Shown: in pieces, positions 25,127 to 33,242 of the stretch | Layout of the letters: every line of letters starts with the position of its first letter | Numbering within the stretch: position 1 is the first letter of the stretch | DNA from: Deltaproteobacteria bacterium | Lineage (GTDB): Bacteria; Desulfobacterota; RBG-13-43-22 | NCBI GenBank assembly: GCA_016208255.1 | Contig: JACQYK010000125.1 | Location: 1-41,269 of the forward strand | Direction: 5' to 3' | DNA length: 41,269 bases | Notes under the pieces: generated by a model | The model's input: the letters and a program-made list of their open reading frames with translations, nothing else | What the model was told of the DNA's origin: nothing | Databases searched by the model: none | Translations under genes and position numbers: made by a program

Positions 25127-25795
25127 ATGAATAACGAGGAATTGATTCTTGAACGACTCGAGCGCATCGAGACCCAGCTTGCTCCCCTGGCTCAAAATGC
25201 AAAAAGCAAGAAAGAACTTAAAGATGATTTGATGCCCATGAGTAATCAGGCTGTTCAGTTGATGATCAAAGAGCTGGAAGAAGTGGAATCAGCCTTTCAG
25301 CTCGAAGACCTCCTGACTTTGGGCAAGCGAATGCTCAGAAACGTGAACAATATCACCTATCTTTTGGGGCAGTTGGAAAATATCATCGACTTTGTAAACA
25401 CCTTAGAGCCTTTACTTAAATCTGCCGTGCCCCAGATGATCAACTATCTTGATGATCTTGAAAGAAAAGGGGTATTTCGAATTATTCAAGCCACACTGGA
25501 TCTCCGGGCTAAGTTCGCCCAGGCCTTCTCTCCCGAAGAAATCGATCAGATCGGGGACAGCTTGGTCTCCCTGCTCAAACTGACAGAAAAATTGGCTGAT
25601 CCGCAGTCCCTAAATTTTCTGGAAAAAATCGCCGAGGTGCCTTCCCAGGTAAACTTGACGAAAAGCAAAAAAGTTGGGCCTATCGGCCTGCTTCGGGCTT
25701 GCTCAAGCGAAGAGGTCCAGCAAGGTCTCGGGGTGCTGATAGAGCTAACCAAAGGGATCGGTAAAATAAAGGCTAACGGGCACAAGATAAATTAA
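25127..25795 (+). CDS. DUF1641 family protein
   Basis: A 222-residue, largely helical protein with a strong GAGGAGGAGG ribosome-binding site before ATG 25127. The conserved DUF1641 region is at about residues 60-140 (LLTLGKRMLRNVNNITYLLG ... LEPLLKSAVPQMI). The N-terminal third is coiled-coil-like with many Glu/Leu. DUF1641 proteins are encoded with SQR-like or formate-dehydrogenase-like oxidoreductases, but no biochemical role is established. It is certainly cotranscribed with the flavoprotein upstream. Confidence 0.88.
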   Translation: MNNEELILERLERIETQLAPLAQNAKSKKELKDDLMPMSNQAVQLMIKELEEVESAFQLEDLLTLGKRMLRNVNNITYLLGQLENIIDFVNTLEPLLKSAVPQMINYLDDLERKGVFRIIQATLDLRAKFAQAFSPEEIDQIGDSLVSLLKLTEKLADPQSLNFLEKIAEVPSQVNLTKSKKVGPIGLLRACSSEEVQQGLGVLIELTKGIGKIKANGHKIN

Positions 25796-25841
25796 TCAAT
25801 CAAACTTTCCTCATAAAACGCTTGGTCAAGGAGAGGATGAG

Positions 25842-26120
25842 ATGCAAAAACAGATGGTTTCGTGTGAGGATGGCAAAGATCGAGAGGCCCGTGTTTACGG
25901 AATGCCAAGGGTGGAGGGTAATTTTGAGATCTTACAAGCGGGGGTCAGAATTAAAGGCCGACACGTGATTGGAGAGGCTTGGCACAGTTATAAAACATCG
26001 TCCTGGTATTTCTTGACCGGTACCGACGGAAAGAATAAAAAATTGTTGCCCCGGTACAAAGAAAGGCCCGATGAAACGTCTTTTCCTTTGCTTCGATCTC
26101 CAAGGGTGCGAGAGGGGTGA
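25842..26120 (+). CDS. small hypothetical protein
   Basis: A 92-codon ORF with GGAGAGGATGAG before the ATG. The middle (VEGNFEILQAGVRIKGRHVI and AWHSYKTSSWYFLTGTDGKN) looks like a compact beta-rich domain, but I recognise no family. It sits between DUF1641 and the RRM gene in the same direction. The last residues enter the leader of the RRM gene. May be real. Confidence 0.4.
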   Translation: MQKQMVSCEDGKDREARVYGMPRVEGNFEILQAGVRIKGRHVIGEAWHSYKTSSWYFLTGTDGKNKKLLPRYKERPDETSFPLLRSPRVREG

Positions 26121-26173
26121 GGATAGAACATAGAAAAAAGATTTTTTCAAAAATCTTTAAAGGGAGAGATGAA

Positions 26174-26416
26174 ATGGCTAAGATCTATGTTAGTAATCTT
26201 CCATTGACCACTTCAAAAGCTCAACTCAGTGAGCTGTTCGAAAAGTGGGGACCTTATTCGGTCATCAGATTTCCCACTGACCGTCTGACCGGAAGATGCC
26301 GGGGTTATGGCGTTGTCGATTTGAAGAACGATAAGGCTTCGGAGGCTGTGAATTTCCTTGGCGGACTGGAATTTGAAGGGCAAACTTTGATGGTCGCACC
26401 CTTAGATGGTTGTTAA
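26174..26416 (+). CDS. RRM-domain RNA-binding protein
   Basis: An 80-residue single RNA-recognition-motif protein. The RNP2 strand is IYVSNL (residues 4-9) and the RNP1 strand is RCRGYGVVDL (about 41-50), preceded by the usual TDRLTGR loop. The ATG at 26174 is chosen for its AGGGAGAGATG ribosome-binding site and because the domain begins at residue 3; longer in-frame starts add only low-complexity sequence. Such small glycine-poor RRM proteins in bacteria bind single-stranded RNA and are often cold- or stress-related. No specific target can be inferred. Confidence 0.9.
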   Translation: MAKIYVSNLPLTTSKAQLSELFEKWGPYSVIRFPTDRLTGRCRGYGVVDLKNDKASEAVNFLGGLEFEGQTLMVAPLDGC

Positions 26417-26535
26417 TATTCCTGACGAGCCATCGACCCCTGGGGAAAGGCTTATAGGGACATTTGAGAGATCCCAGTCACCAAGTTTCCCGGGAAAATA
26501 TCTAGGACAAGATCCGTAGTAAGAGCGGGCCACTT

Positions 26536-26967
26536 TCACGAGTCCGCGGGGAAAGCCGGAGACTCATCCTTTTTAACTGAAGCTGAAGGAGGGGGGAGTA
26601 TGGACCGAAATACCTCGCATTGTCGGCAAATTTTCATTTTTTTCTCCCATGTTTCTTGGACTTCTCCCTGACAGATCGTCCCATTAATAAACCAGCACAG
26701 ATGCCCCACTTGGAATTCCCAAGCCGGGCAATTGCGTTTGATTTCCGTAGGGCATTTTTTTATCATCCAACAGGGCCTCTTTTTAATATGTTGGGATTTT
26801 TGCATGGCGAAAATAAACCACATCTGTCGTTCTATGTGAACGGGAATTTTTCTCAGACCCTGTTCAAAACTCTGTATGGCCTTGACCGAGATGCCCAATA
26901 AGTGTGACATTTTAATTTGTGTTTTACCCAATTGGCTACGAATTTCAATAAACTGTTTTTTGTTCAC
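26536..26967 (-). CDS. helix-turn-helix protein with cysteine/tryptophan-rich C-terminal domain
   Basis: A 143-residue protein. Residues about 3-50 form an XRE/Cro-type helix-turn-helix (IEIRSQLGKTQIKMSHLLGI, then AIQSFEQGLRKIP). The C-terminal part has regularly spaced Cys and Trp (CWMIKKCP, CPAW, HLCWFINGTIC, CRQCEVF), resembling the two-CW type metal or Fe-S binding domain. It could therefore be a metal- or redox-responsive repressor. It is divergent from the HdrE/HdrC-like gene at 27121 with a 153-nt shared promoter region, so it is a candidate regulator of that operon. Confidence 0.75.
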   Translation of the reverse strand: MNKKQFIEIRSQLGKTQIKMSHLLGISVKAIQSFEQGLRKIPVHIERQMWFIFAMQKSQHIKKRPCWMIKKCPTEIKRNCPAWEFQVGHLCWFINGTICQGEVQETWEKKMKICRQCEVFRSILPPPSASVKKDESPAFPADS

Positions 26968-27120
26968 TTAGTGGCGACCTCTCTATCTCTTTCAACTTAG
27001 GTTGATCGTATTTTTATGAATTTATTCAATAGATTAAATTTAAAACAAACCATAAATCTTTAGATCAATATTAAGTATCAATTTACTTTTGTCAATCTTT
27101 CTTTATTCGGAGAATGGTCC

Positions 27121-28815
27121 ATGTTCTTCTCGATCAGTTTATACACCGCCCTGATCCTTTGTGGAATAGGTTTGATCTATAAAGTCCTCTCCTGGTTCCG
27201 ATATCCAATAAACAATCAAGCCCAACGGATTACAACAGCCGGGAGGGTTTCGGCCGCGGCCAAGGGTGTGATTTTCAGTCTTTTCAGTCTTAAAATATTT
27301 TCTTTGATCAAAATTCTTTTTCTGGATGTACTTCTTCTGTCAAGGCTCCGGAGGGAAAGCTTCCTTCGGTGGTTAATACACTTGTGCATTTTCGGCGGCT
27401 TCATTTTATTACTGCTGATGCATGTCTTGGACCAATATGTGACCAAAAAGCTTTTCAGTGAATATGCCTCAACCTTGAATCCTTTTCTCTTTTTAAGAAA
27501 TCTTTTTGGGACCATAGTCCTGTTGGGGCTGGTCTTGGCCTTATGGCGGCGGATTTCCGACCGGGTCATGCGTTTTACTACCCGCGTCTGGGATATCTAT
27601 GCCCTGCTGCTTCTCTTTTTAATTATTCTTTCGGGTTTTTTATTGGAGGCCGTTAAAATCGTTTCCCATCAGCGATTTGAAGAAATGGTTTCCGAATATT
27701 CCTCTATTTCCGATGAGGAGGAGGCCAAAGCCTTAAAGGCCTATTGGGCTAAGGAATTTGCTGTAGTTTTTCCTCAAACCCCTTCTTTGGATTCCGGCAC
27801 CATGAAAAAAGGTCAGGAAGTCCATATCCTCAATTGTGCTTCCTGTCATTCAAAGCCGTCTTCGGCTTTTATATCTTATGGCTTGGCTAAGGGGATGAGT
27901 TCCGGGGCTCTTGTTTTAAGCCGGAAAGAGATCAGAGATTTACTATGGTATTTCCATTTCTTGGCTTCTTTTATCGGTCTGGCTTTATTGCCCTTCACCA
28001 AATTTTTTCATATCTTTACCAGCCCCTTGGTGCTTTTGATTAACGGGGTAATGGACCGGGCCAAAGCCCTGCCGGCCAACATCGCAACTATTCAGGCCAT
28101 TGAGCTGGATGCCTGCACCAATTGCGCAATTTGCACCCAGCATTGTGCGGTCAGGCCGATCCTTCGGTTTATCCCTAACTTAACCATTTTGTCTTCAGAA
28201 AAATTGGGCGCTTTTAAATCTTTAGTTTTTCGAAAAAAAAATTCACCCCAAACACTCTCCCATTTTCAGGAAGGTGCTTCCATTTGTACCGGATGTTATC
28301 GAGGCACTATGTACTGCCCTGTCGGCATTGGTCTTCAAGAATTGTGGTTTAATTTGAGAGAGAACTTGGAAAGTCTGGGATGCCCCGAACTTTTTACCCG
28401 GACAAGAAATGATTTCATGACTAAGTTTGATTCCGAAAGTGAAAAGGCTGTTTTTCCGATAACCCCTTCCAGAAAAAATTTCAAAAAAGAGATAGGTCTA
28501 TCCCTGCAGGGCAGTACCTTTTTTTCCTGTTTTACCTGCACGTCCTGTTCTAGTGCCTGTCCGGTGGTATTCAACTATGAAAAACCTATGGAAAAATTGG
28601 GGTTATTGCCGCACCAGATTATGCACAGTTTAAAACTCGGTCTTCAAGATAACGTCTTGGGGGCCGGAATGATTTGGGACTGTCTGGGTTGTTATCGTTG
28701 CCAGGAAAGTTGCCCCCAGGGAGTCCGGGTGACGGATATACTTTTTGAACTGAAAAATTTCGCTTTTCAACAGGCCAGGCAGGAAGAGGGCCAATCGAAA
28801 GTGACGGCTTCGTAA
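27121..28815 (+). CDS. membrane b-type cytochrome/haem c/Fe-S fusion (HdrE- plus HdrC-like)
   Basis: A 564-residue protein with GGAG before the ATG. The N-terminal half has about five membrane segments with NarI/HdrE/DsrM-type character and histidines for b haems (LIHLCIFGG, LLMHVLDQ, WYFHFLASF, FTKFFHIFTSP). A single haem c motif, CASCH, interrupts it at about residues 239-243, in a periplasmic loop. The C-terminal half carries two ferredoxin-like pairs: CTNCAICTQHC and CTGCYRGTMYCP, then CFTCTSCSSACP and CLGCYRCQESCPQG. The domain order (membrane part first, HdrC-like last) differs from QmoC. It probably links quinone to the HdrB-like partner that follows at 28928. Direction of electron flow is unknown. 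Confidence 0.82.
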   Translation: MFFSISLYTALILCGIGLIYKVLSWFRYPINNQAQRITTAGRVSAAAKGVIFSLFSLKIFSLIKILFLDVLLLSRLRRESFLRWLIHLCIFGGFILLLLMHVLDQYVTKKLFSEYASTLNPFLFLRNLFGTIVLLGLVLALWRRISDRVMRFTTRVWDIYALLLLFLIILSGFLLEAVKIVSHQRFEEMVSEYSSISDEEEAKALKAYWAKEFAVVFPQTPSLDSGTMKKGQEVHILNCASCHSKPSSAFISYGLAKGMSSGALVLSRKEIRDLLWYFHFLASFIGLALLPFTKFFHIFTSPLVLLINGVMDRAKALPANIATIQAIELDACTNCAICTQHCAVRPILRFIPNLTILSSEKLGAFKSLVFRKKNSPQTLSHFQEGASICTGCYRGTMYCPVGIGLQELWFNLRENLESLGCPELFTRTRNDFMTKFDSESEKAVFPITPSRKNFKKEIGLSLQGSTFFSCFTCTSCSSACPVVFNYEKPMEKLGLLPHQIMHSLKLGLQDNVLGAGMIWDCLGCYRCQESCPQGVRVTDILFELKNFAFQQARQEEGQSKVTAS

Positions 28816-28897
28816 AAAGTCAATCTGTCCCGCACCTCGCAGGATTATCCTGGATCTGAAACTTTTTAGTTTGCCGTTTTATTCGATGACTTTTTAC
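28812..28897. repeat. intergenic inverted repeat 'gtaaaaagtca'
   Basis: gtaaaaagtca at 28812-28822 and tgactttttac at 28887-28897 are perfect 11-bp inverted arms between the two Hdr-like genes. A single related 'ctgtaaaaagtctcc' is at about 33042-33056. It is a common deltaproteobacterial intergenic repeat. Confidence 0.65.
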
Positions 28898-28927
28898 ACG
28901 TTAATCAATAGTATTAAAAAGGAGATC

Positions 28928-29896
28928 ATGCATTTTATCTTGTTTCCCGGCTGCAAAGTTCCTTACTATGTCCCCCAATATGAAATCTCCAGCCGTTTGG
29001 TCCTCAAGACATTCGGTATCGAGATGGAGGATATCGAATTAAATTGCTGTGGATATCCCATCCGCTTTCTGGACTTCAAGGCTTTTGTCTTTGCCTCGGC
29101 CCGTAATATCGCCCTGGCCGGTGAAAAAGGGTTATCCTTATTGTGTCTTTGCAAATGTTGTTACGGGACACTGCGATATACGGATTTTCTATTGAAACGA
29201 CATATCGATCTTCGAAGTGAAATCGATAGCTTGTTAAAGGATGAAGGTCTCCGTTATCCGGAGCGGGTGGAAATAAAACATCTGCTGAACGTACTTTATG
29301 ACGACCTCGGTCCGGAAATTATTCACAAAAAAATTATCCGTCCCTTTAAGTCCCTCAAGATTGCCACCCATTATGGATGTCATATTTTACGTCCACGCGA
29401 CGTGGTCCAATTTGATAATCCGGACTATCCGACCAAATTTGAGAAACTCATCGAGGTGACCGGAACGAAAAGCGTTAAATGGCCCTTAAGACTTCAATGC
29501 TGTGGAGATCCCCTGAACGGGAAAAACGATACGTTGGCCCGGGAGCTTGGAGAAAAAAAGATGAAATCCGCCAGACAGGCCGGGGCCGATATGATTTGTG
29601 TCGGATGCACCCATTGCCAGATGCAATTTGGACGGATTGGAACAAGCCTGCTGGAACAAGGGAATACCCAAGACGTCTTGCCTTCCCTTCTCTACCCTCA
29701 ATTGCTGGGCCTGAGCCTGGGACTGGAGGCTGCAGCCCTGGGAATTGATGAAAACAAACAGGCCGGTATAAGGGCCCTTAGTCACCCTTTAGACAACCTA
29801 AAAGAACAAGATCCCCTAACTCCTGATATGCGAAATTTACACCATTCATTTTTAAACAAGCTAAATTATTACCAAAAAGGAGGTAATTTTGGCTAA
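28928..29896 (+). CDS. heterodisulfide reductase subunit B-like (CCG-domain) protein
   Basis: A 322-residue HdrB-like protein. The ATG at 28928 follows AAAAGGAGATC. Two CCG-type cysteine clusters are visible: FPGCKVPYY (about residue 8), NCCGYP (about 39-44) and CKCCYG (about 78-83), then YGCHILRP (about 150-157), QCCGDP (about 193-198) and VGCTHCQMQF (about 229-238). These bind the noncubane [4Fe-4S] pair that splits a disulfide or similar thiol substrate in HdrB/HdrD. It is expected to work with the membrane Fe-S protein encoded upstream. A ribosome-binding site inside its last codons drives the receiver gene, and the two overlap by 8 nt. Confidence 0.85.
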   Translation: MHFILFPGCKVPYYVPQYEISSRLVLKTFGIEMEDIELNCCGYPIRFLDFKAFVFASARNIALAGEKGLSLLCLCKCCYGTLRYTDFLLKRHIDLRSEIDSLLKDEGLRYPERVEIKHLLNVLYDDLGPEIIHKKIIRPFKSLKIATHYGCHILRPRDVVQFDNPDYPTKFEKLIEVTGTKSVKWPLRLQCCGDPLNGKNDTLARELGEKKMKSARQAGADMICVGCTHCQMQFGRIGTSLLEQGNTQDVLPSLLYPQLLGLSLGLEAAALGIDENKQAGIRALSHPLDNLKEQDPLTPDMRNLHHSFLNKLNYYQKGGNFG

Positions 29897-30263
29897 AAAG
29901 ATCATGGTTGTCGACGATGAAGCTAATATCGTCCATTACCTGGTAACCCTCTTTAGCGATAACGGATATGAAACCTGTTCCGCTGGTAATGGCACCGAAG
30001 CTTTAGAGGTATTAAAGAGGGAAAAACCAGACCTTATTACCCTGGATCTGGATATGCCTGAGGATGCCGGTCCTATGGTCTATCGAAAGATGACCAAGGA
30101 TAAAGCTTTCCAAGACATTCCCGTCATTGTGGTTAGCGGATTATCCGCTCCCCATCGGGCCATCAAAAAAGCTGCCGCGGTCGTAAGCAAGCCTTTCGAT
30201 CCTGAACGAATGGTCAAACTGGTTAAGGACATCTTGGCAAATTTGGAAACCCCACGGGACTAA
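29889..30263 (+). CDS. single-domain response regulator receiver protein
   Basis: A 124-residue CheY-like receiver starting at TTG (29889), preceded by a strong AAGGAGGT; the TTG start is needed because the first in-frame ATG is within the domain. Acidic pocket VVDDE (residues 7-11), phospho-acceptor in ITLDLDMPE (Asp at about 55), VVSGLS (Ser, about 82) and conserved Lys in VSKPF (about 104). It has no output domain. It overlaps the HdrB-like gene and precedes the PAS kinase, and is a clear paralogue of 32226-32582. Confidence 0.88.
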   Translation: MAKKIMVVDDEANIVHYLVTLFSDNGYETCSAGNGTEALEVLKREKPDLITLDLDMPEDAGPMVYRKMTKDKAFQDIPVIVVSGLSAPHRAIKKAAAVVSKPFDPERMVKLVKDILANLETPRD

Positions 30264-30305
30264 CCGAAAGGATCCAATTCTTTTTCACGGAAGCAGGGGA
30301 GCCCT

Positions 30306-32009
30306 ATGGACGAAAAGTCCGAACAAAACCATTTGCTGACAAAAAATCTTGCGCCGGAACAAGGACCGCTTGCCGAACCCGAGACAACTTTAGATAATAA
30401 AACAGTTTCCCCCCCCGGACTCTTTGTTCAAGGGGAGAAAGAGATGGACAGCTTAGGCCGCCACAGCCAATTGGTCTTCGACAGCATCAGTGACGCCGTT
30501 TCCATAATTGATGCCGGCACCTTTAAAATTGTCGATGCCAATCGGGCCTTTCTGAATCAGTATCATCTGCAAAGAAACGATGTCATCGGGACAACCTGCC
30601 ACTTAATAACCCATCACCAATCCTCCCCCTGCACTCCCCCTCTTGATCCCTGTCCTTTGTACGAAACGGCAAAAAAGGGGACCCCTACGACGGTTGAGCA
30701 TGTCCATCTCGAACGGGGCGGAGGAAAAGTATATGTGGAAATAACCACCTTTCCCATGTTTGATGATTCTGGAAAAGTGGCTTCGGTGGTTCATATTTCC
30801 CGGGATATCACTGAACGCAAAAGAGCGGAAGAGGAAAGAAAACAGCTTATTGCAGAATTAGAAATAACCCAGGTGGAGTTAAAGCAGCTTTTTAACGAAG
30901 TCCCATGTTATATTTCTATCCAAGACGAGGAGTTCCGACTTACGAAAACCAACAGGAAGTTCCAGGAAGATTTCGGTGAAGAACTCGGCTGTTATTGTTA
31001 TGAAAAGTATAAACATAAAACGGCACGCTGCTTCCCCTGCCCGGTTCAAGAAACATTCGAAACCGGTCAATCTCAGTCTTCTGAAGAAATTTTAACCACA
31101 CAAAATGGGGAACAGCTCCATGTCCTGGTTCGGACTGCCCCTATCCTCAATTCAAAAGGAGAAATAAGGCTGGTTATGGAGATGTCAATGGACATCACCG
31201 AGATCCGGAAACTCCAGGACCGCCTTTCTTCACTCGGTCTGATGATCGGATCCATGTCCCATGGGGTAAAAGGCTTACTAACCGGACTCGACGGAGGGAT
31301 GTATTTTCTGGATACCGGTTTCAAGAAAAACGATCAAAACCGAATCAAGGATGGCATCGAGCTGGTCAAGGTAATGATCAGCCGTATCCGCAAGACAATC
31401 CTCGATATCCTTTATTACACCAAAGAAAGAAAGATGAATTATGAGAAGGCCGATGTGGTTAGCTTTACAAACGACCTCATAAGAACAGTAGAACCAAAGG
31501 TAAGAGATCACGGTATCGAGCTGATTTGCAATTATGATAACCATCTGGGAAATTTTGAGATTGATGTCGAGGTCCTCCGCATCTCCCTGATAAATCTTCT
31601 CGAAAATGCCGTGGAAGCCTGTCTGGAAGACACATCAAAGCTTCACCACAAAGTAATCATTGATCTGAGTCGAAATCAGGATCTGGTCACCTTCATCATA
31701 GAGGATAACGGTATCGGTATGGATGCGGAGACAAAGAATAATATGTTTACCCTGTTTTTCTCCTCAAAGGGCAGCAAGGGGACTGGATTAGGGCTTTATA
31801 TCTCCCACGAAATCATAAAACAACACGGCGGAACGATTGCAGTCGAAACCGCACCGGGGAAAGGGTCCATTTTCAAAGTTACCATACCGGCCACCGTAGC
31901 AGGTGCAGCAGAGTATCTTGGGGAAGAATCAACTTTCCCTACCGATGATAATTTACAAAAGAATCAGGGGAATAGTTTGAAACCCCGAGGGAAATTGGGG
32001 GGCAGTTGA
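30306..32009 (+). CDS. PAS-domain histidine kinase with cysteine-rich sensor regions
   Basis: A 567-residue cytoplasmic kinase without membrane segments. First PAS at about residues 50-170 (LVFDSISDAVSIIDAGTFKI) includes a Cys cluster CHLITHHQ...SSPCTPPLDPCP. Second PAS at about 190-300 has CYCYEKYKHKTARCFPCP, a second cluster. The dimerisation region SMSHGVKGLLTGLDGGMYFL (about 318-337) carries the phospho-His in a non-standard H-box. The HATPase domain has ENAVEA, DNGIGM and GTGLGLYIS motifs. The cysteines suggest redox or metal sensing. It is flanked by two stand-alone receivers and lies next to Hdr-like genes, whose redox state it might report. The last three codons fall in the dispersed repeat at 32001-32080. 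Confidence 0.85.
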   Translation: MDEKSEQNHLLTKNLAPEQGPLAEPETTLDNKTVSPPGLFVQGEKEMDSLGRHSQLVFDSISDAVSIIDAGTFKIVDANRAFLNQYHLQRNDVIGTTCHLITHHQSSPCTPPLDPCPLYETAKKGTPTTVEHVHLERGGGKVYVEITTFPMFDDSGKVASVVHISRDITERKRAEEERKQLIAELEITQVELKQLFNEVPCYISIQDEEFRLTKTNRKFQEDFGEELGCYCYEKYKHKTARCFPCPVQETFETGQSQSSEEILTTQNGEQLHVLVRTAPILNSKGEIRLVMEMSMDITEIRKLQDRLSSLGLMIGSMSHGVKGLLTGLDGGMYFLDTGFKKNDQNRIKDGIELVKVMISRIRKTILDILYYTKERKMNYEKADVVSFTNDLIRTVEPKVRDHGIELICNYDNHLGNFEIDVEVLRISLINLLENAVEACLEDTSKLHHKVIIDLSRNQDLVTFIIEDNGIGMDAETKNNMFTLFFSSKGSKGTGLGLYISHEIIKQHGGTIAVETAPGKGSIFKVTIPATVAGAAEYLGEESTFPTDDNLQKNQGNSLKPRGKLGGS

Positions 32010-32080
32010 CCGACTCGATAAGGCAAAAAACCTCATCCTATACCTAACCAGAAAAGAAAGGGGGTCAACCTCGTTGGCTA
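32001..32080 (+). repeat. dispersed ~85-bp repeat, copy 1
   Basis: ggcagttgaccgactcga ... cctaaccagaaaagaaaggg followed by ggtcaacctcgttggctaac. Similar blocks recur at 32602-32690 and 37756-37840, where they are followed by tRNA-Asp 3' sequence. This copy lacks the tRNA part and its hairpin is degraded. Confidence 0.65.
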
Positions 32081-32225
32081 ACGATGTGAGTTTCAAACAA
32101 GCCTATGTTGCTTTAACTAAATCGGGTGGTTTAACTATGAGGGGGAGGATAACCAGCCCATGTCCCCCACCAGGAAATAATACACTGCCCAAGGGATAGA
32201 TAAGGAATATGAGAGGAGACGAGTG

Positions 32226-32582
32226 ATGGCAAAAAGGATTTTGATTGTTGAGGATGACCGGAGTATTGCGGAATACCTTAAGACTCTCTTTAATGATAAC
32301 GGGTACGAGGCTTATATTGCTTTCAACGGGGTAGAGGCCCTTGAAATGGTAAAAGCAGAAACTCCAGATCTCATCACCCTTGATTTTGAGATGCCCGAGA
32401 GTTGGGGCAACATTTTTTATCGAAAGATGCAAAAAAGAAAAAAATTGAGGAATATACCGATAATCATTATAAGCGGAGTGGAAGCTGAGTTCCCTCAATT
32501 AGAAAAGGCTGTTGCAAGCCTTAGAAAACCATTCGACCGGGAAGAGCTATTAAGAATCGTCAGAGACACCATCGGCCAATAA
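32226..32582 (+). CDS. single-domain response regulator receiver protein (second copy)
   Basis: A 118-residue receiver starting at ATG 32226 (GTG one codon upstream; GAGAGGAGACGAG ribosome-binding site). Motifs VEDD (residues 7-10), ITLDFEMPE (phospho-Asp about 54), IISGVE and RKPF (Lys about 97) are intact. It aligns along its whole length with the receiver at 29889-30263, so it is a duplicate of the kinase-associated receiver. It is flanked on both sides by copies of the dispersed repeat (32001-32080 and 32602-32690), compatible with duplication by recombination. Confidence 0.87.
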   Translation: MAKRILIVEDDRSIAEYLKTLFNDNGYEAYIAFNGVEALEMVKAETPDLITLDFEMPESWGNIFYRKMQKRKKLRNIPIIIISGVEAEFPQLEKAVASLRKPFDREELLRIVRDTIGQ

Positions 32583-32601
32583 GGTAAGAAGGGAAAAAGG
32601 A

Positions 32602-32744
32602 GGCAGTTGACAGGCTCGATGACACCAACCATCCGCAACCTAAAGGCATACAGAAAAGAAAAGGGGGTCAACCTCTCTGGCTGACCCCCTTAGATTTCTG
32701 GCGGGGTCGACGGGACTCGAACCTTCGACTTCCGGCCTGTCCGG
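32602..32744 (-). repeat. dispersed repeat copy 2 joined to a tRNA-Asp 3'-half fragment (att-like)
   Basis: The first part repeats 32001-32080. Bases 32652-32689 form a terminator (GGGGGTCAGCC/GGTTGACCCCC with T-run on the minus strand). Bases 32699-32744 read on the minus strand as the 3' half of tRNA-Asp from about the anticodon loop to CCA: 25 bases (32699-32723) are identical to 37851-37875, and the next ~20 match with several changes. No 5' half is present. It begins 8 nt after the HypC stop. This has the form of an integration (att) remnant or a segmental duplication of the tRNA-Asp 3' end. Confidence 0.8.
32652..32689 (-). terminator. Rho-independent terminator downstream of the hydrogenase cluster
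   Basis: Minus strand: an 11-bp stem GGGGGTCAGCC/GGTTGACCCCC (one G-U pair) with a 5-nt loop, followed by TTTTCTTTTC. It would end the hydrogenase operon after hypC. Confidence 0.8.
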
Positions 32745-32751
32745 GATCCTT

Positions 32752-32970
32752 TTAGGCCAGGGTCAACATTTGGCGCAAGATATCCAGGCTTTCCAGAGCT
32801 GCGGCCTCGTCGATCTTATGGAGGGCGAATCCGGCGTGGACAATTACATAATCACCGACTTCGGCCTCCTCGAGCAAAAGGAGGCTGACTTTCCGGATGA
32901 CGCCGTCGGCATCTATGGTTGCCAATCCGTCTTTAATTTCCACGATCTTGGAAGGTATGGCCAAACACAT
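32752..32970 (-). CDS. hypC: hydrogenase maturation chaperone HypC/HybG
   Basis: A 72-residue HypC-family protein, MCLAIPSKIVEIKDG, with the essential N-terminal Cys2 (MCLAIP) and the family's AxVDxxGxxRxV-like pattern (ATIDADGVIRKVSLLLL). HypC carries the Fe(CN)2CO group with HypD and delivers it to the large subunit. It is the last gene of the hydrogenase cluster. The other Hyp genes (hypABDEF) are not in this window, so they must lie elsewhere. Confidence 0.93.
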   Translation of the reverse strand: MCLAIPSKIVEIKDGLATIDADGVIRKVSLLLLEEAEVGDYVIVHAGFALHKIDEAAALESLDILRQMLTLA

Positions 32971-33034
32971 TATAAATTTTGCTCCAGATCTCTGAGAATT
33001 TATCTCTTAAATTTTAAAGGCCATTCTTAATCTT

Positions 33035-33165
33035 GATGAATCTGTAAAAAGTCTCCAAAGCCGTCACCCCCGCGAAGCCAGCCCTCGAATGTCTTCATCG
33101 GGGGACGGGGTCCAGAATTAGTTGAGTTTCTTGGATTCCTGCTTTTGCGGGAATGACGAATTCGG
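33035..33165. repeat. REP-like intergenic repeat, copy 2
   Basis: Lies between hypC and the protease gene. It combines ctgtaaaaagtctcc, gccgtcacccccgcgaag and tggattcctgcttttgcggg (33132-33151); the last part repeats 1049-1068. No ORF of note. Confidence 0.65.
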
Positions 33166-33242
33166 GCTTCCGGCAATTTATTACGAACTTGTCAATCTTG
33201 GGCTATGCTTAGAATTGAGAATTTCAACAAGGTCTTGTCAGG

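Noticed and set aside
23944-25167. 407-codon ORF on the minus strand
   Set aside because: Exactly antisense to the SQR-like gene, without ribosome-binding site or domain features; a shadow of codon bias.
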